NCBI GenBank assembly: GCA_025345505.1 | Contig: JANVCC010000018.1 | Coordinates: 33,282,439-33,346,438 of the forward strand | Direction: 5' to 3' | DNA: 64,000 nt | Source of the DNA: Todiramphus chloris collaris | Lineage: Eukaryota; Chordata; Aves; Coraciiformes; Alcedinidae | Shown: positions 12,601-27,600 of the stretch, in pieces | Position numbering within the stretch: position 1 is the first letter of the stretch | Layout: each line of letters starts with the position of its first letter | Notes under the pieces: generated by a model | Told to the model about the DNA's origin: nothing | The model's input: the letters and a program-made list of their open reading frames with translations, nothing else | Database searches by the model: none | Position numbers and translations under genes: made by a program

Positions 12601-15600
12601 GGGAGGGAAGGAGAAAATAAAAAAAAAAAAAAGGAGAGTGAAAAGACTTTGCAGTGAAGGAAATGAGATCAGATACACAGTTATGAGTTGGCCAACATGT
12701 CCCTTTTTTTTTTTTTGGCTTTTATCAGAAATCATGTGTCCAGCATGGCTAAGGAAGTGATTATACTTGGCACTGGTGAGGTCACACGTCGAATACTGTG
12801 TTCAGTTTTGGGCCCCTCACTGTAAGAAGAACATTGAGGTGCTGGAGCACGTCCAAAGAAGAGCAACGAAACGAGAGCAAGTCTTACAAAGTGCAGCTGA
12901 GGGAACTGGGATTGTTTATCCTGCAGAAGAGGAGGCTGGGGGGAGAACTTACTGCTCTCTACAACCACATGAAAGGAGGTTGGAGTGAGATGGATCTCTT
13001 CTCCCTAGTAACAAGAGATAGGACAAGAGGAAACAGCCTCATGTGGTGCCAGGGGCGGTTTAGGTAGGATATTAGGAAAAATATCATCACTGAAAGGGTC
13101 ATGAAGCACTGGAACTGTGCTGAAAGCTGCCCAAGGGAGTGGTTAAGTCACCATCCCTTGCAGTATTTAAAAGACATGTACATTTGGTGCTGAGGGACAT
13201 GGTTTAGTGGTGACTTGGCAGTGCTGGGTCAAGAGTTGGACTTGATGATCTTAAAGATCTCTTCCCACTAAAATGATTTAATGATTCTATTTTGATTCTA
13301 TGCAGGCTGAAAATTTCTTCACAACAATACTTTGTAGTTTAAAAACAAGGTTCATACTGGATATTGCAGCTAGTACCTGTGGTAGTAACCAGGCTGAGAA
13401 TTTAGTTGCTTCATGCTCTGTACTGTATGCTCAGTAATAATAATTTCAATGAAAAATGAGCATTGCATTCTTTATAGTTGTACTTGATATCTGACACACA
13501 CACACTAGGAACTGCTTAACTCGTAGAAATTAATCCAGCAGAGCTGTTTACTTTTAACATCTCTTTAATTCTTTGGCTCGTTCCCTTTTTTTTTTAATTT
13601 TTTAAAGTTTAGACTAGTGAGTTTTAATGTGCTCTATTTCCCTTCTTCCCTAATTCCAAATACTTTGTTGTAGTCATTGATACTACTGATTGAGAATACA
13701 AAGTTTAGTCTCCAATGAAGCAAAACTAACCAGCAAATCAAAAGGGGATACTAATTCTTAGACATTCTTTTCTTGCCCCACGTAGAATTGGACTCCAAGC
13801 AAAAATGAACGCTTCCAAAGGAAAAATGGTCAATAAGAGAGTTTGTATGATTGAGTACTTGATTAATACAGTCAGCAGCAGCTCCATTAACTGTATGTCT
13901 CCTGTAAGTCTCTCCCCAGTCTTCATGGTCACAGTTTACCTTTATTACAGTGGAAATAGGGGTCAATACTGCAATAAGGAGACACAGGCTCTGTCTAAAC
14001 ATTACCCAGGGTTGTGTGCTACAGACCTGCAGTTTTCAGAAGCTGAAAGGTCTCGGTGTGTTTCTATTTGACAAGTAGAACTTGGCATGAGCATTTTGCT
14101 GGGTTAGAGGGTAATATTTTCTGGTAATGATTCATTTTCCTTTATTAGAATCTCGGGCTATGTACTTTGTCATCTTTTCTATGTCTTTACGTTGTTTAGA
14201 TTACAAAAAACATGCATGCATGTGTTTTTAAAAGCTGGCTACATTATTCTTTATGATATTATTATTTATGACCAATGCAGTGAACCCTTTGCAGCTGCTG
14301 AGTCTTGGTATGAGTTTTAGACTCTCAGTTCCCATCGGTGTCTCGGTTTGGTATAACATCAGTACCACTAGATGGCTCTTACTTTCACAGTAAGTGTGAA
14401 TTTGTATCAATTGCCCTAATTTACTAAAGGGATTGGGGATTGTTTGGTGGTTTTTTGTTGATTTTTTTTTTCTTGGTTTTGGGTTTGTTTGGTTTGGTTT
14501 TTTTTGTTTGCTTTGTTTTTTTCTTGTTGCCGTTGGGTTTTTTTCCTGTTTTTTTTTGGTTTTTTTTTTTTCCCCTGAAATTAAAAGACAGTAGAGCTTT
14601 GAAACACCTGTGTGGGTATATAGTGGCTTTCTAAACACAATTTCTTCTATTTTGACATTTTGCTGCTGCTTATAATCTTTGAAAGAAGAGCTCTCTCAAC
14701 GAACTAATTGATACCGTTTTATGGAATTAATGCTGAAACACCACATCAGTAAAACAGCCAATATGGATAAAGATGGAAGATGTTTTTTGGGTCGGTTTTG
14801 TTTTGTTTTGTTTGTTTTTTGTTTGTTTGTTTGCTTTTTCTTGCATTGTAACAATTCATGCATTTTCATTTTTATTTGTGAAAATCTACTATCAAAGCAA
14901 AGAATGTGTGGTAGCCCAAAGTTCACTCTTTCTAGTGAACTAATTTAATACATTATTTAGCAAAACATCAGTTTATCATGGCAGTGTTTGAAAGTTAGAA
15001 TACTGTGATTTTTATTAACTTTCTTTACCACACGCTACATATGCTGTTAGTGACCTCTAGTAGATACATAAAATGAATGTTTTTTTTTTTTCTGGAATTG
15101 TCAGAGGTCTGTACATTAGAATACAGCACAACCAAAACTGCTTAAAAGCACTTGCATGCTAAGGTATTGATATCATTCTTCCCCATGCCAATGAAATTAA
15201 ATTCAGCCCTGAAATAATTAACAGAACCAGAAAATAGATCAAGGCTTCAATGTTATAAAGCAATATATTTTTTGGAAACTTTAAGCTTCTGACATTGCAA
15301 TAGCATCCAGATATGTTGTTACTGACTTTCTACTGTTTGGCAAAGAGTGCAGATTTATTTGAAAAGTATTAAATTGGGAAGGTTTCTGGAATTACAAACC
15401 TGTTAGTATGTATCTGTAGAATCCAATTATTCCTAGAAATTATCTCTGTCTTGAACTCTGCAGCCCTTTAAATATAGATTTAATGATGTTCTAAGCTATG
15501 GTTTACTTACAACATTGCAAAAATAATTAAAATTTATGTTTACATACTTGGATGCAAGATTTGCATAAATCACTCCTTTAAACTGTACATGGGTATTCTT

Positions 15601-18600
15601 TATACCTGTCTTCACTCAGCCCTTTTTCTAGAGAGTTTTACGTGGGCATTCTTTATATCTGTCTTCACTCAGCCTTTATTCTAGAGAATTTTTAGTTAAC
15701 TACATTTGGCTCCTAATTGCAGTTGGTGTACATACACAAACCAACACTTCCACCCAGCGTTTCACTGTAATATGAAAATATGTCTGCAGATAATCTGCAA
15801 TGCCTTGGGTTTTCTTATTACTCACAATCACTGGGATGTTGTTGCTAATATTGTTATTTCTAAACCAGTAATACTTCCAAAGCTGTATCAATCTGGGAAA
15901 GATCTACTTGGTTTTGATTTTTACACATACATTAATAAGGAAATCTTACCTGGCTCAATATCCAGGGAATAGCTGTCAATCTCCAAATTGAGGTGCTGGG
16001 CTGCAGCATCACAGAAATCTTCCAAAACACAGTGTACTGCTTCTGTGATATTGTATGGCACTGTCCTGGCAAATTTCATTTTGCTATTCACAATCACACT
16101 TCCATTCCTGAAGTTAAGTATTTCCAGGTGCTTAAAGCCTGTCAGGTTGGACTGAAGGTATGGAAGTAGCTGCAAGACAGAAATATTCCTTTACTTTAAC
16201 TTACTTTCAATGTCTACCTGCTATTAATTTCTCTCATAGTCACTTTTTATTATCAAGTACACACATCACACACTTATTTCTCTGAATTTAATACAAATGT
16301 TAAATTACACCACCACAGTCATTTTTCTGTTTAGCACTATCTTATTCTGGACTTTGAGTCTTTCTTAATAATATATTGAGATAGATGGGCAGCAATTTCC
16401 CCTGTAATGAAATGCACATCAGCTGGGGAATTTATTCATCTGGAAGAGGAAAAAAAAATCATCTCACTCAAAAGCCACCTTTAATTATTTTCAAACATTC
16501 AGTCCAGGCAGGTTAGGGCATAGTATAATAGGCATGTTACTGAGCTGACCTGCTGCCCTATTGTACCCAATAGCGAAAATCCATATCTAATCACATTCCC
16601 CCTGCTAAGCTACCATATGTTTTAAAAGGCCTATTTTTAAATCCAGCATGTAGACACAAGTCTTAGATGTAATCAGCACTGCTCTACTGTTGACGTGACT
16701 TTAAGAAAAAGCCAAATACATTACATGCCAGGCATGTATTTGGAATCTCTTGAACAAGTGAAAACTTTCATCACTGGCTTCATAAACTCTTTCTTCATAA
16801 CCTGAGAGCATTATGGGTGCTTTAAAAATACAACTTATCAGACTGAGTTCTAGTAGCATCTGATATTGTTAAAATACTGTGCTCTTCAGTGCATTTCTTT
16901 AAATTGTGACCAACTATTGCATATGTTGTTTGAGTTGATTTTCACCCACCAATTGCATGAACTGTTGTTCTAGTGCTTTGTATTCTTGCGAACTCCTGTT
17001 GAAGAGGTCATCAGAAAAGTGCATGTTGGTTACCCTCAGGCTGAAGAAAACCACTAGCTCTTTGCCTTTGCCTGCAGTTGTCATGGAGCTGGTAGTTATA
17101 TACATCAGTGTAGGAGCTGGGGTGGCTTCTGCTGGCTCAGTTGTCAGCACTGAGATATAACCGCTGCCATGCTCCAGTTCATCCAGTGCTGCTGTGCTCA
17201 TTGCATCAAAGTGATCTAACTCAGCAGCAATATCCTGCACTCCTGGCCCGGTGTCATCAGGAAGAACGCTCTCAGATGTGGCCACTGAAGCATCTGGTAC
17301 TTCAAGGGACTGTTCGATAACCTCAGAGTGGCTGTAGGATGGGCTGGTTGCTGCAGGCAGCAGTGCTATTTGGTCTGATGGTAGCATGTATGTAATAACA
17401 TCTTCAGGATGCGTGGTAGAGAGATCACCAATAAAGAAAGGCAACGTGTCATAAATGCTGTCTGTAACTAAAATGTCATCGCCTGATGATTCTGGTTCAT
17501 CCATGATCTTAACTGCTGCAGAAAAACAAGGGAAAAACAAATAGCTATTTTGAAAACGAAGCATAACATACATCAAGCATGGAAACATATACATTGTATT
17601 TCTACTGAAGCATTTTCAAAGACAAGATTTAACGTTACCTGAAAATGAGAATTTTTCGTTTTCACATTCTCATCCACATATTTGAGTGATGAGATTTCTG
17701 TGGATGCTGTATTTAAATGATACTCATGGTAAGTATTTCCTGAGCCATTCCAAAGTGCATTCTTATTTTGAAGGTACATAATCAAACTGTCATTTTATAC
17801 TGACTGAAAGAGTAGTTGGCGGCTGTGAGCTGTCTGCTCAGGTCGGTTGTATGCTAGAGTTATTCTGTTCTCCTCTGCAAGAGGTTGAAGCTATGATTTG
17901 GTAGTAATCATAAAATATGGTTACAAAAACGAGTACAGTCTCTTCAGATGCAAACTGTGTCAATTTACCTAAAAGACAACAGTGGTAGTGAAAAGAAATT
18001 CAAACCTTAAGAAATCATCTGCTGCCCCTGAAGCAGCCATTTGATGCAGAACTTTTATGAGGTTCCCACTGGGGCTTGGTGTACATCTAGCACATGTGAC
18101 AGCTGTAGCTGAAATCCAAATCTAAAACATGATGAATGAGACTCTTTGAATTTGGCTTGCAGCTACCTGGCCACAATGACATCACAGATAGTGACGGCCT
18201 CCCAGCAACAGACATTACCCCTGATGACAGCTTCATCCTTTTCCAGAGATATAATTATGGTGCTCTTCACGTGGACTTTTAGTAGCCCCTTGCAGGAAAA
18301 ATTGCTTATCAGCTGATAGCAAAAAAAATTTTCTCTAACTGATGAACGCTTCCATTCCCTATACACTGATTTCCTCCTAGTGGCCAATGAAATTACTGAA
18401 GGAAAACAAACTTTTGTATTGGGAATAGCCTTGAAAGAAGGAGATGGCAACTGTCCTATCCCTTTGTGTCCCTTCCTGTTTCTTTGCTTCTAAATGATCA
18501 GTCCCAATATTCTGCTTATTGTCTTGCTGGTTTTAGGGAAACATGCACATTTTTAAACAAAGAAAAGCTTAATATGAAATAGATGTTTATTCTCTTGGCA

Positions 18601-21600
18601 GTGTTTATTTAACAGCATGTGCTAGCTCTTGCTTCCTCTCTGCAGATACAATGCCTTGGTCTAGCGGGAATTATATTTTATATAGCCACATATAGTCCCA
18701 TTCTGCTAAACTGACCACACTTCCCAAAGTAGCAAAGAATTGTTCTAAGGCACAGTATGTGGTTTTACTAGAATTAGATGCTTAAAAAGAATTTTCTCTC
18801 ATCTGGTTACTGTTTTGCATAAATTTATGTTAAGAGTTACTACGTATATATTTTTTCCCTTTTATCTTTTGTGTTATTATGTATATTGTAATACAGATAT
18901 GGTGATTTAGTGATACTAGTATAAAGAGATAAATAAAACACATGCTAATGAAATAAGTTAATAGTATAATAATAACAAATAGTATAATATACAAATATAT
19001 AAAATTAATACAGAAAAAAATAGTATTAATAGTGATAAAATAAGTAAAACACATAGTAGGCTGACCAGTGGTTGAACTTTTGGAGTAGGTTATGAGATTT
19101 ACTTTTTGGTTCTGCTTCAAACTTCTCAGGAGTTTTAAGAATATGCATTTGTGTGCTCTTGTATTCTAGAATGCATTTAAAAGTCAGGTGCATCCTCCAA
19201 GCCAGCCATATTTGCTCCTTGAGATACTGATTTCACTTAAAGGAAATCATCCAAACATGCTGGATTTTTTGAAGTGCCTGTATCTTTCTTTTGACATCAG
19301 AAGATGGACAACAAATTTGTGTAAAATGCCTGGTTTTCCACTCACATAGTTTTTGTTAACTAAATCAATCTCTTCAGCTCCTTGTGGCATTACTGAAGTT
19401 CGGTGATTTCTCTGAGGTGCTCAGGTAATAGACTGATAAGGACTATTTAATTTTTTTTTTAAATGGAAACATTTTCCATCGTGTCTCAGTTTGACTCTAC
19501 CAGCAGGGCAGTGAGGTTCTGGATCTGGTGAAGGGTCAGTAAATTTTACTCTGGAATTTCAGTACCATGGTGTTACCAGAGTGTTCCACCTCCCACTCCC
19601 AGTTTTAAGGTTCCATATGTTAAAAGTGTTTAGCATGCCTTGGCTGAGGGAAGAATTAGATATTTTTTTTTTGCCTGTTCTTTGGGGAAGTGAACTTCTA
19701 GAAACAATTTCCAAAAATATCCTGGATACTCTGAAGCAGAACTCCTTAGATAAAGCAGTCTGGAAGGGTCATTACTGCATCTGCTTCCGTTTATGCAGTC
19801 ACTACATCAGTAAGTAGTATAAATGTTATTCTGTTACAAATAAACCCATCTAAAAGCATGATGCATTTTAAAACTGTTTTTAAAAGGTATTGAGTAGCAG
19901 ATGCTAATATTGTATTTCAGCAAGGTGCTGAGGAGTATCAGGCAAACTCTTGTTAGATCAGAATTTATCACAGCAGCAGTACATGTTCTCATAGTTATGG
20001 ATGAAAAAATATCCCAGAAACAAAATGCAGACTACTCTGACATGGGTAATCAGGGAAAGGTCACTGGCCACATTTGCTGCTTTCTGGCTGCACAACATAT
20101 TTCAAATTTGTCAGGCAACAGCTTTGCAAGATCACAGAATCATCAAGGTTGGTAAAGAGCTTTAAGATCATTGAGTCCAGCCATTAACCCTACTCTACCA
20201 AGTCCACCACTAAGACATATCCCCAAGCAGATGCTCCCCCTCTTTTGAAGACCAGATTATTAACTACTGTTATATTTTGTTTTTGCAGGATTCCCCTATT
20301 ATCTTGCAGCTCAAAGTAGAGTAGTCATCAAAGGTTGTTTCCAAACTGTCCTGGAAAGCTGCTGCTGATGGACAAACGTTTTCTTATACTTTGGTTCATT
20401 GAAACAAATCTGTAGGAGACAAGTTTCTCCAGACACCACGTTTTAGAGGAGGCAACTGCAAAGCAGTGGCATGCCACAGGGGGTGCCTATTTTGCCTTTA
20501 AGACTAGCTGGCGGATGGTTAAGTTATTGAAGATCATTCATCTCTATCAATACTTAGTATTCTTTTCCCATATTGGACGGGGTAAATTTTTATAGAAAAT
20601 TTTGTTGCCTTCACCTGCATTAATGAAAACATCTTCTGCCAAGTGCCTCATTTTAACTGGAGGTGTATTTGGTAACTAGAATGATTTGGTGACAGAAATT
20701 CTAACTAGATAAGAGATTATATTTCATGTATTTTTCGTTTGATATTTAGTGTTGAGTTCTAATTTCATATTTAACATCAGTTGTCCTGGTTTGAGTGAGA
20801 ACAGAACTAATTCTGTTCAGTGATCTTACTTTTCAGCTCAGTTCTTCTAACTCACTGCACTGTCTGAAGTCAGCAGCCTGTTCTCACAGGCAGGGTCTGC
20901 TTCTGGCAGTGATAACACCCCATGTTTAGAGTTACTACCAAGGATTGGTGTGCAGACCAAGGCCACTGCTGGATCTTGTGTGTCACATTGGGGGATGCAG
21001 AAAAGTGAAAAGCTGCACCTGCAGGGAGAAGTGACACTGAACTGACCAACGAGGGATTCCAGCCCATATACATCATATTTGGCATAGAGCTGAGGGATCT
21101 GAAGGGTCTTTGGGCTATTGGACTGCTTTGTCAGCTTTGCTTGTCTTGGCTCGGTTCTTCCTTTGGTTCCTTCCTTGGAGCATCCAAGGAAGCCTCCGTC
21201 TGTTCTGCCTTTGATCCCAGTCTGTGTGTTCCTGAACCCAGTACCAGAATCCAGCTCCTGAACACAGCTCCTGTCTGCCACGGGGCCCAGTCTGGGACTG
21301 TCCCAGTGCCTTCTCCACAGCATCATTGTTGACAGTAATTATCATCAGGAGGGTTGGGTTCAATACTGGTTTTGTATATATTTGTATATATTCTATTCTT
21401 ATTATTTTCATTTTCATTTTCATTAAAGCTGTTCTAGTTTCCTTTTGTAATGGCCAAGTCTCTCTCTCTTATTCCCTTTCTCTTCCCCTTTGTGGAGGGA
21501 GGGGGGTTAACAGAGAGCATCTGTTATAGGTCTAAGGGGTCTCTTTGAACTCACTGAAACCAATAGAACTGTGGTAGCATAAAAGCTGAGCAAGTGGAAT

Positions 21601-24600
21601 AGTTGTATTTACCCTGAGGATGAGGACTTTCCAGTCCTATGGCCCTTAGGGGAAAAGGTTTCTGCCACACCCCCAGTGACCGTTCATGACTGAAATGTAC
21701 AAAATGAGTGATCTTAGAGGATGGCTGGTTCTGGAAGAGACTGGTAAGAGACTGGTATATTGGTAATATGAAGCATCTCTGTTGGCTGGGATGCAGAAAA
21801 AGACCAAGTGCTGCATTCTCCTTTACTGCAAGGCCAGACCATGGTGATCTGGAAGCACAACAGGACCATTCCCATTTAAGCCTGTACAGTTGTACTCCTT
21901 TTATGTGTTGTAATATGTAAATTGCACTGCAGACAGTATAATACAAGGGTTACAGTCCTAGTCCCTACAGTCCTAGTCCCTACAGTCCCAGAGAGCAGCC
22001 AAAAGACAGTAACAAAGTGCTGTATGGAACTGAGGTCGTGCACACAGGATGTAACACCAAACGGTGCACCACATCTTGGTGCCCTAATACTTCATTGAGA
22101 AACTGAGGTGCTTTTTTTCTTGTAGCGTCCTCATGTGTCTTGTGTAATCAAGGATATGGACAGATTAGAAAAACAAAGCCTAGTGATGTTCTCTGTTTAC
22201 AAAGCTCTTGCTGTTACACTGATAAGGAGTGAGAGTCACCTATCAGTTAAGAGAACTCAGAACAGATTTCTTAGCATTAGTGCTTGAGGCATTAATGCAG
22301 GATGATCTACTGATGGGATGAACCTGCAGCTCCACAGAGTAACCTCTCGGCATGACAACATACACTCGAGCATGTGGTTGTGATGGTATTTGTTAGGAAG
22401 ATTGTATTTTAGAAAGAGGTAACTACAGAAGGAAGAAGTATTGAAATGGTTTTGAAATTTCAGCAAGTATGAAGCAAAATGTATTACACATTTGCCATAT
22501 AGTTGTGTGTATATATAGGTTATACATAGGCTATAAACGTCTCCTGGCATCCTCTTATTACAAGCAAAGTAACTTAAAAGGCCTCGAGGACATACCAAGA
22601 TGATCTCTGTGCACGTATCACCTGTTTTCATAAGCTGCCAATTCTTTTTTCTCAGTCACCGTCTCCCCAGCTGAGAAAGGGACTGATGACAGTGGTGGTT
22701 AGTCCCTTGCAATATGAAAGGAAATGAGCACACCAAAAAGGCTGCTGTGCACTCACTGAAACACAGCACCCGTCCCGAGCCCAGGAATTACTGATCCCTT
22801 CTTTTGGTTGCACTTTAACATGTCACGTTACTGCTGTAAGACATGTTTACACAAGTGGCATGTTGAAATCATCAGTAAAATGATTTGTAACTCATTTTGA
22901 CAAGATTTTCCACTGCCTACATGAGACTTTGATAAAAATCAATCTTAAGGAGTTAAAAGCTATGGATGAAACAAAGAGGACATAGATATTTGGAATGACC
23001 CCTCCCCCCTTCCTTTTCCATTTAGAATATTGGTGTTCAGATTAGATATAAGGAAGAAATGTTTTATAATGTGTGTGGTGAAACACTGGACAGGTGTCCC
23101 AGAGACTCCAGATGCTTGGAGTGTTCAAGACCAGATTGGACAGGGCTCTGAAGAACATACTCTCTAGTTGAAGATGTTCTTGCTCATTGCTGGAGGGTTG
23201 GACTAGATGACATTTAAAGTCCCTTCTACCCCAAATGGTTCTATACGCATATATATATATACATAATTTTGAAATTGAACGCAGAATACTCCCGAACTGG
23301 TTCATCATAAAGCAATTTTTTTTGTAATACTTCACGCAGTTTGCCTTATAAATGAGATTTTGACAGCAGGAGGCTACAAAAAACACAGGCAATTATTTTA
23401 TGAAATCTCTAAAAACACAAACACTGAAGATTTACACATTCTATGCTCAGCATATTTCATTTTAGTATTACAGTTTAGTCTACAACACTATCATTCAGGT
23501 GTAGGGAACCTGCAGAGAGCATGAAATAAGATGCAGAACTCAAATATATTCCCAGAGTAACCATATTGAAGATTAAACAATGGTATGGAATTAAAAACTG
23601 CTGCCAGCCATAAAAAACCTCAACTCTAACTCTCAGCAACTACTTACCCTCCTGTAAAGATGTTCACTGAACTCTCCAGATGTTTTTGTATTACATGAAC
23701 AAGGCAGGACAATCTTGTACTGAGGAGAGTTTTATATCTAAAATTAAACTGCTGTTGGCAAAGATTTGTAAACACTAAATTAAGAGGCAATTTCCTGAGT
23801 GCATTGTTGTATTAAATCTTTGTAAAAAGAGTGCTGCATGCAGGCATTTATTCCCAGCTGAGGGACTAAAATACATACATTTGAATTATCCGAAAAAATC
23901 AACTGCCATTTCAACAGCTTTATTTTAGGAATCTAATTAGTTTGTCCTCTTATATTTTTTAAGTGAGAAAAACCCTCCTAATTGACCGTGAATAAGGAAT
24001 TATTGTTTGGGAAAGGTCAAATTGTCAAGAATTTTTTTCTATCGGATTTGCATTAATAAGCAGGCCCAGAGGGTTATACGTTAACAGGGCCTGGCATTTT
24101 ATTTCATTCATGATCTAAACAAGCACTGACATTTTCTGTTGGCAATGGGCAAATTTTCTGAGTCCAATGACAGATATTGTTCTGTATATGAAAATTACTG
24201 TATTGCAATGCATATGTATAAATTTGCATACATGCTAGCTGAATGAAGAAAAAAGTGTGCAATTAAGATATTGGTCCATAATGCAGGGTAAGAATCTCCT
24301 TATGGGCAGCTCTGCTGATAAAAATACAAGATGGACTGGTACAGCAACTATCTGGATTCACATTTACATATTTTGTTGGTGCCTGAAATGCCACAAAATC
24401 CCTGGATGCAGGACTGCTGTATACAAGAAAATTGATAAAGTGCCAAAATTGTGTTTGAGGCATTTAATTTTTATCTAGGGCACAAGTAAGATCAGGATTA
24501 AGAGAATTAAGGGAAGAGGATCATTAACCTAATGTGTCACAACAAATGTCTTGTAGCACATAAATACTGATTAAGTTTGCCTTTTTAACTCTAAGGCCAA

Positions 24601-27600
24601 GCCAGAAGAAACAGAATGATCTATGGCTGTCATTCTATCTGTCTGTATGAACTCCCCAGAAGCCAGGTCTAGTGCCCAGTGTAACCAACAGAACTCCTTC
24701 TCTGTTGGTTTCACTGAGCCTCATTTCGTTGGGAGCAAACTCCACTTCCTCACCATCTCCAGTCCTAAAAATTCTTGTATCTCTTGACTTTGCCTCTTTA
24801 ACATCCTTGCTGAAACTGTTTTGAGTAGTGCAATTTTTCCCAAAGAACCCTGAAATGAAAATTTCATACCTTGCAGCTGTGCTTCATCATGTTCTTACCA
24901 ACAAAGATGCAAATAGATTTCATTGATATGATGTCACAAGAGGAGCATTTTGTACCCCAATAAAATGCTACTTAATGATAATAATTTCATTATTCTTGGT
25001 AAAATTTGGTTCTACCTTGCACTCTGAAAACCAAGAGGATAACACGAAATTTGCAAAATCAAGACCTGAAAAGCTAAAACACTGCAGACTTCAGGGTGTT
25101 GAGTAGCTATAGTTTACTAATGTTGTGTGTGTTCATTATGAGAAAACCTTCAATGGGTGCTTCTTTAGCTGGATTCCACACACTGGCATCTGTTTGGTCA
25201 ACTGGACAACATTGTCTTACTGACTTTTACGATTAGCTGAGTCATTTGTCCAGGGCAACAGACTGTGTATTTAATCTGGGACATGTTTGCTCCCATAGGT
25301 ATGACACGGCCCTCATCTCACTTTAGGATCTTTACCATGATTCCTGGTTTTGGCTGTCAGTAGTATCACATACTTTTGCAATAACTGAAGAAACAAAAGC
25401 AAAGAATTGTTCACTAGTTCTTTGGAAATGCATAAATTGAATAAGCCTTTAAACTTTTTAAATAATGAAATAGGTACATTTGATATATGGTGGTTTTTAA
25501 CCTTTTCAGCTTTAAAGTAGTCATTTAAGTACAGCAGCTGGAAATACAACACATATACAATTAATTGGACAAGATTACTTTAAGGACCTGTGTCTAATCC
25601 ATATACTGAAAGACCTGACTGTTAAATTTTAACAACTGTCTTTGGCATTCTCGTGTTTCAGCAGTTCTAGAGGATTAAGCATTTTAGGAACATGTAAGTA
25701 CTTTTTACAATACAGGAATAACTGGTGTTTCAAATGTCTCCAAAGCTCTGAGTAGCAGTGTTTGACTTCATTTTGCACTGCAACTATGCATGGAAGTATC
25801 TGCAGAAAAGAGTCTGGAGTGCAGTCAATGATAATCTGTTAAATTGCCATTCCACTACAATCTCTCTGCTGACTTCAAGAGCTGCTACACCTGGTTACGG
25901 TGACTGTTCTGACTCTCTCAGACTCAGAAGAGATGCGTAAACACCCATTTGCCTCAGCACTCTTCTGACTATAGCAGAAAAATGTCAGTATTTCCATATT
26001 AATTCCTTTAGGCAGTTAACAATATTCACAGTCATAATTAAGGGATTATGAAGTTGGATGTTGAAGAAGCATTCCTGTGTTTTATAAGAGTACTAAACAA
26101 ACAGGTGTATAATTAGATACCTTGTATGGAGAGTAGGTCGGTGGCAGGTTATTTTCATGACATGCAAGTCAGTTTTACCATTTACAGAACCTTTATCTCA
26201 TCTGTTACTGAGATTGCCAGATAAAATGACATATTAGAGCTGAAGAGCAGTATAAATCTGTTTTCTGTCTGAAGTCCACACTAAAGAAATGATTCAACTG
26301 AAATTAGAATACTTTTGTGAAGTAGGGGAATTAGTAAGTACATTTACAATGAAAACATGTTAAAAATGCCAGAGGCTGCTGTGACTATCATTTATTGTAA
26401 ATTATTTTGTTTTGAAGTTCTGCACTAACTACCATAGTAAAATCATACTAAAATATACCTTAAACAAATAAGATACCATGATAAACTAAAAAGTCTGGAC
26501 TTGATTGATATTCACATAAATGAATTAAATAGGGGAGCAAAACTAAGCATGAATTTGCAAATATGAATACACTTTTACAGAGGAACGGAATGAAAGCTGG
26601 ATAACAAACACCTTGCTTAAAACAATAGCTTCAGGAGGATTAACCACTCTTATTTCCATTGTTGACTGTTCTATTTATTCCACGAGTTTAAAATAAAGAA
26701 TTTTGTGTGAAAATAACCTAAAGTTTTACAAACATCTGGAAACATAAAGAAGCATCCATCTAAATGTTGCAAACACTCCTGCATACCACAGTAATGGTTT
26801 TAGAGCACCTCAACTGGAGAACCTGGAATTGATTTATTTTACTTTAGAATGTTCAGTAACAAAATACGACAGGTTTCAATACCTGTCTTTCAGAACTGAA
26901 AGTACCCTGCAAATCCCTTCCAACTTTGTATCTTTTTCTCAACTGTGCGACAAGAAATATAGAGCAAATTTTGGTAGGTGATGGCACCAGCAGACCGTTT
27001 TGTGGTATTGAAGTTTATTAGTTTGAGAAATGGCAAAAACAAAATAGAAGTTACATGATATAAATTCAAGTGTTGACCCAAGGACCTAAAAACAGAAAAG
27101 AAAAACATGAAATTAGAAAGTTAAAACCCATTACTCTCAGAATCTTGTCATCAGATGTATACTTTTAGACTTGCAAAGCAAACACTGAATAAACTAAATT
27201 TTTTTTTTCTCTCCCCATACTATGTAGTCACTTGTATGTGAAAACCATGGAATTAATGGTATGAAAGTCACAGAATGAAGAGTATTTTGTTCTTCTAAAC
27301 TGTTGTGCCTTGCATGTAGGTAATCTGTTTTAACTCATAGTTTTGAAATGGAACAAGTAACTCTGCTAGAGCTGGAAAGAGATATTTAATTAGGAAGATT
27401 CTGCTGTGTTTACACCATGTTTCATTGTAAGAATACATAGTAATTTTAGTGATTTTGATAACAACTTTGGGCCAAATGATTTAGTGCTGACTTGGCTTGT
27501 TAAATCCATCCATTATGGTTGGATTCTAAATCTGAGCAACTCAGTCAGAGCACTGTTATAAGGGAGAAGGCAGTTTAAATGCTAAAATGAGCCATAACTA

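Larger units (their letters stand above)
11701..15949 (-). other. IMPG1: IMPG1 intron 14
   Basis: GT-AG intron between the SEA2 core and EGF1. It holds a CR1 copy (12733-13303), T/G-rich low-complexity tracts near 14.4-14.8 kb and a tandem duplication at 15590-15695. No further exon seen. Confidence 0.9.

Noticed and set aside
12373-13067. Several overlapping plus- and minus-strand ORFs
   Set aside because: They are frames of the decayed CR1 element and its flanks, not host genes.
14228-14948. ORFs rich in Lys/Asn or Phe/Leu on both strands
   Set aside because: They are translations of T/G and A/C low-complexity tracts.
20847-21423. ORFs of 71-159 codons
   Set aside because: They lie within the LTR at 20782-21540, have no viral or host protein signature and are compositional.
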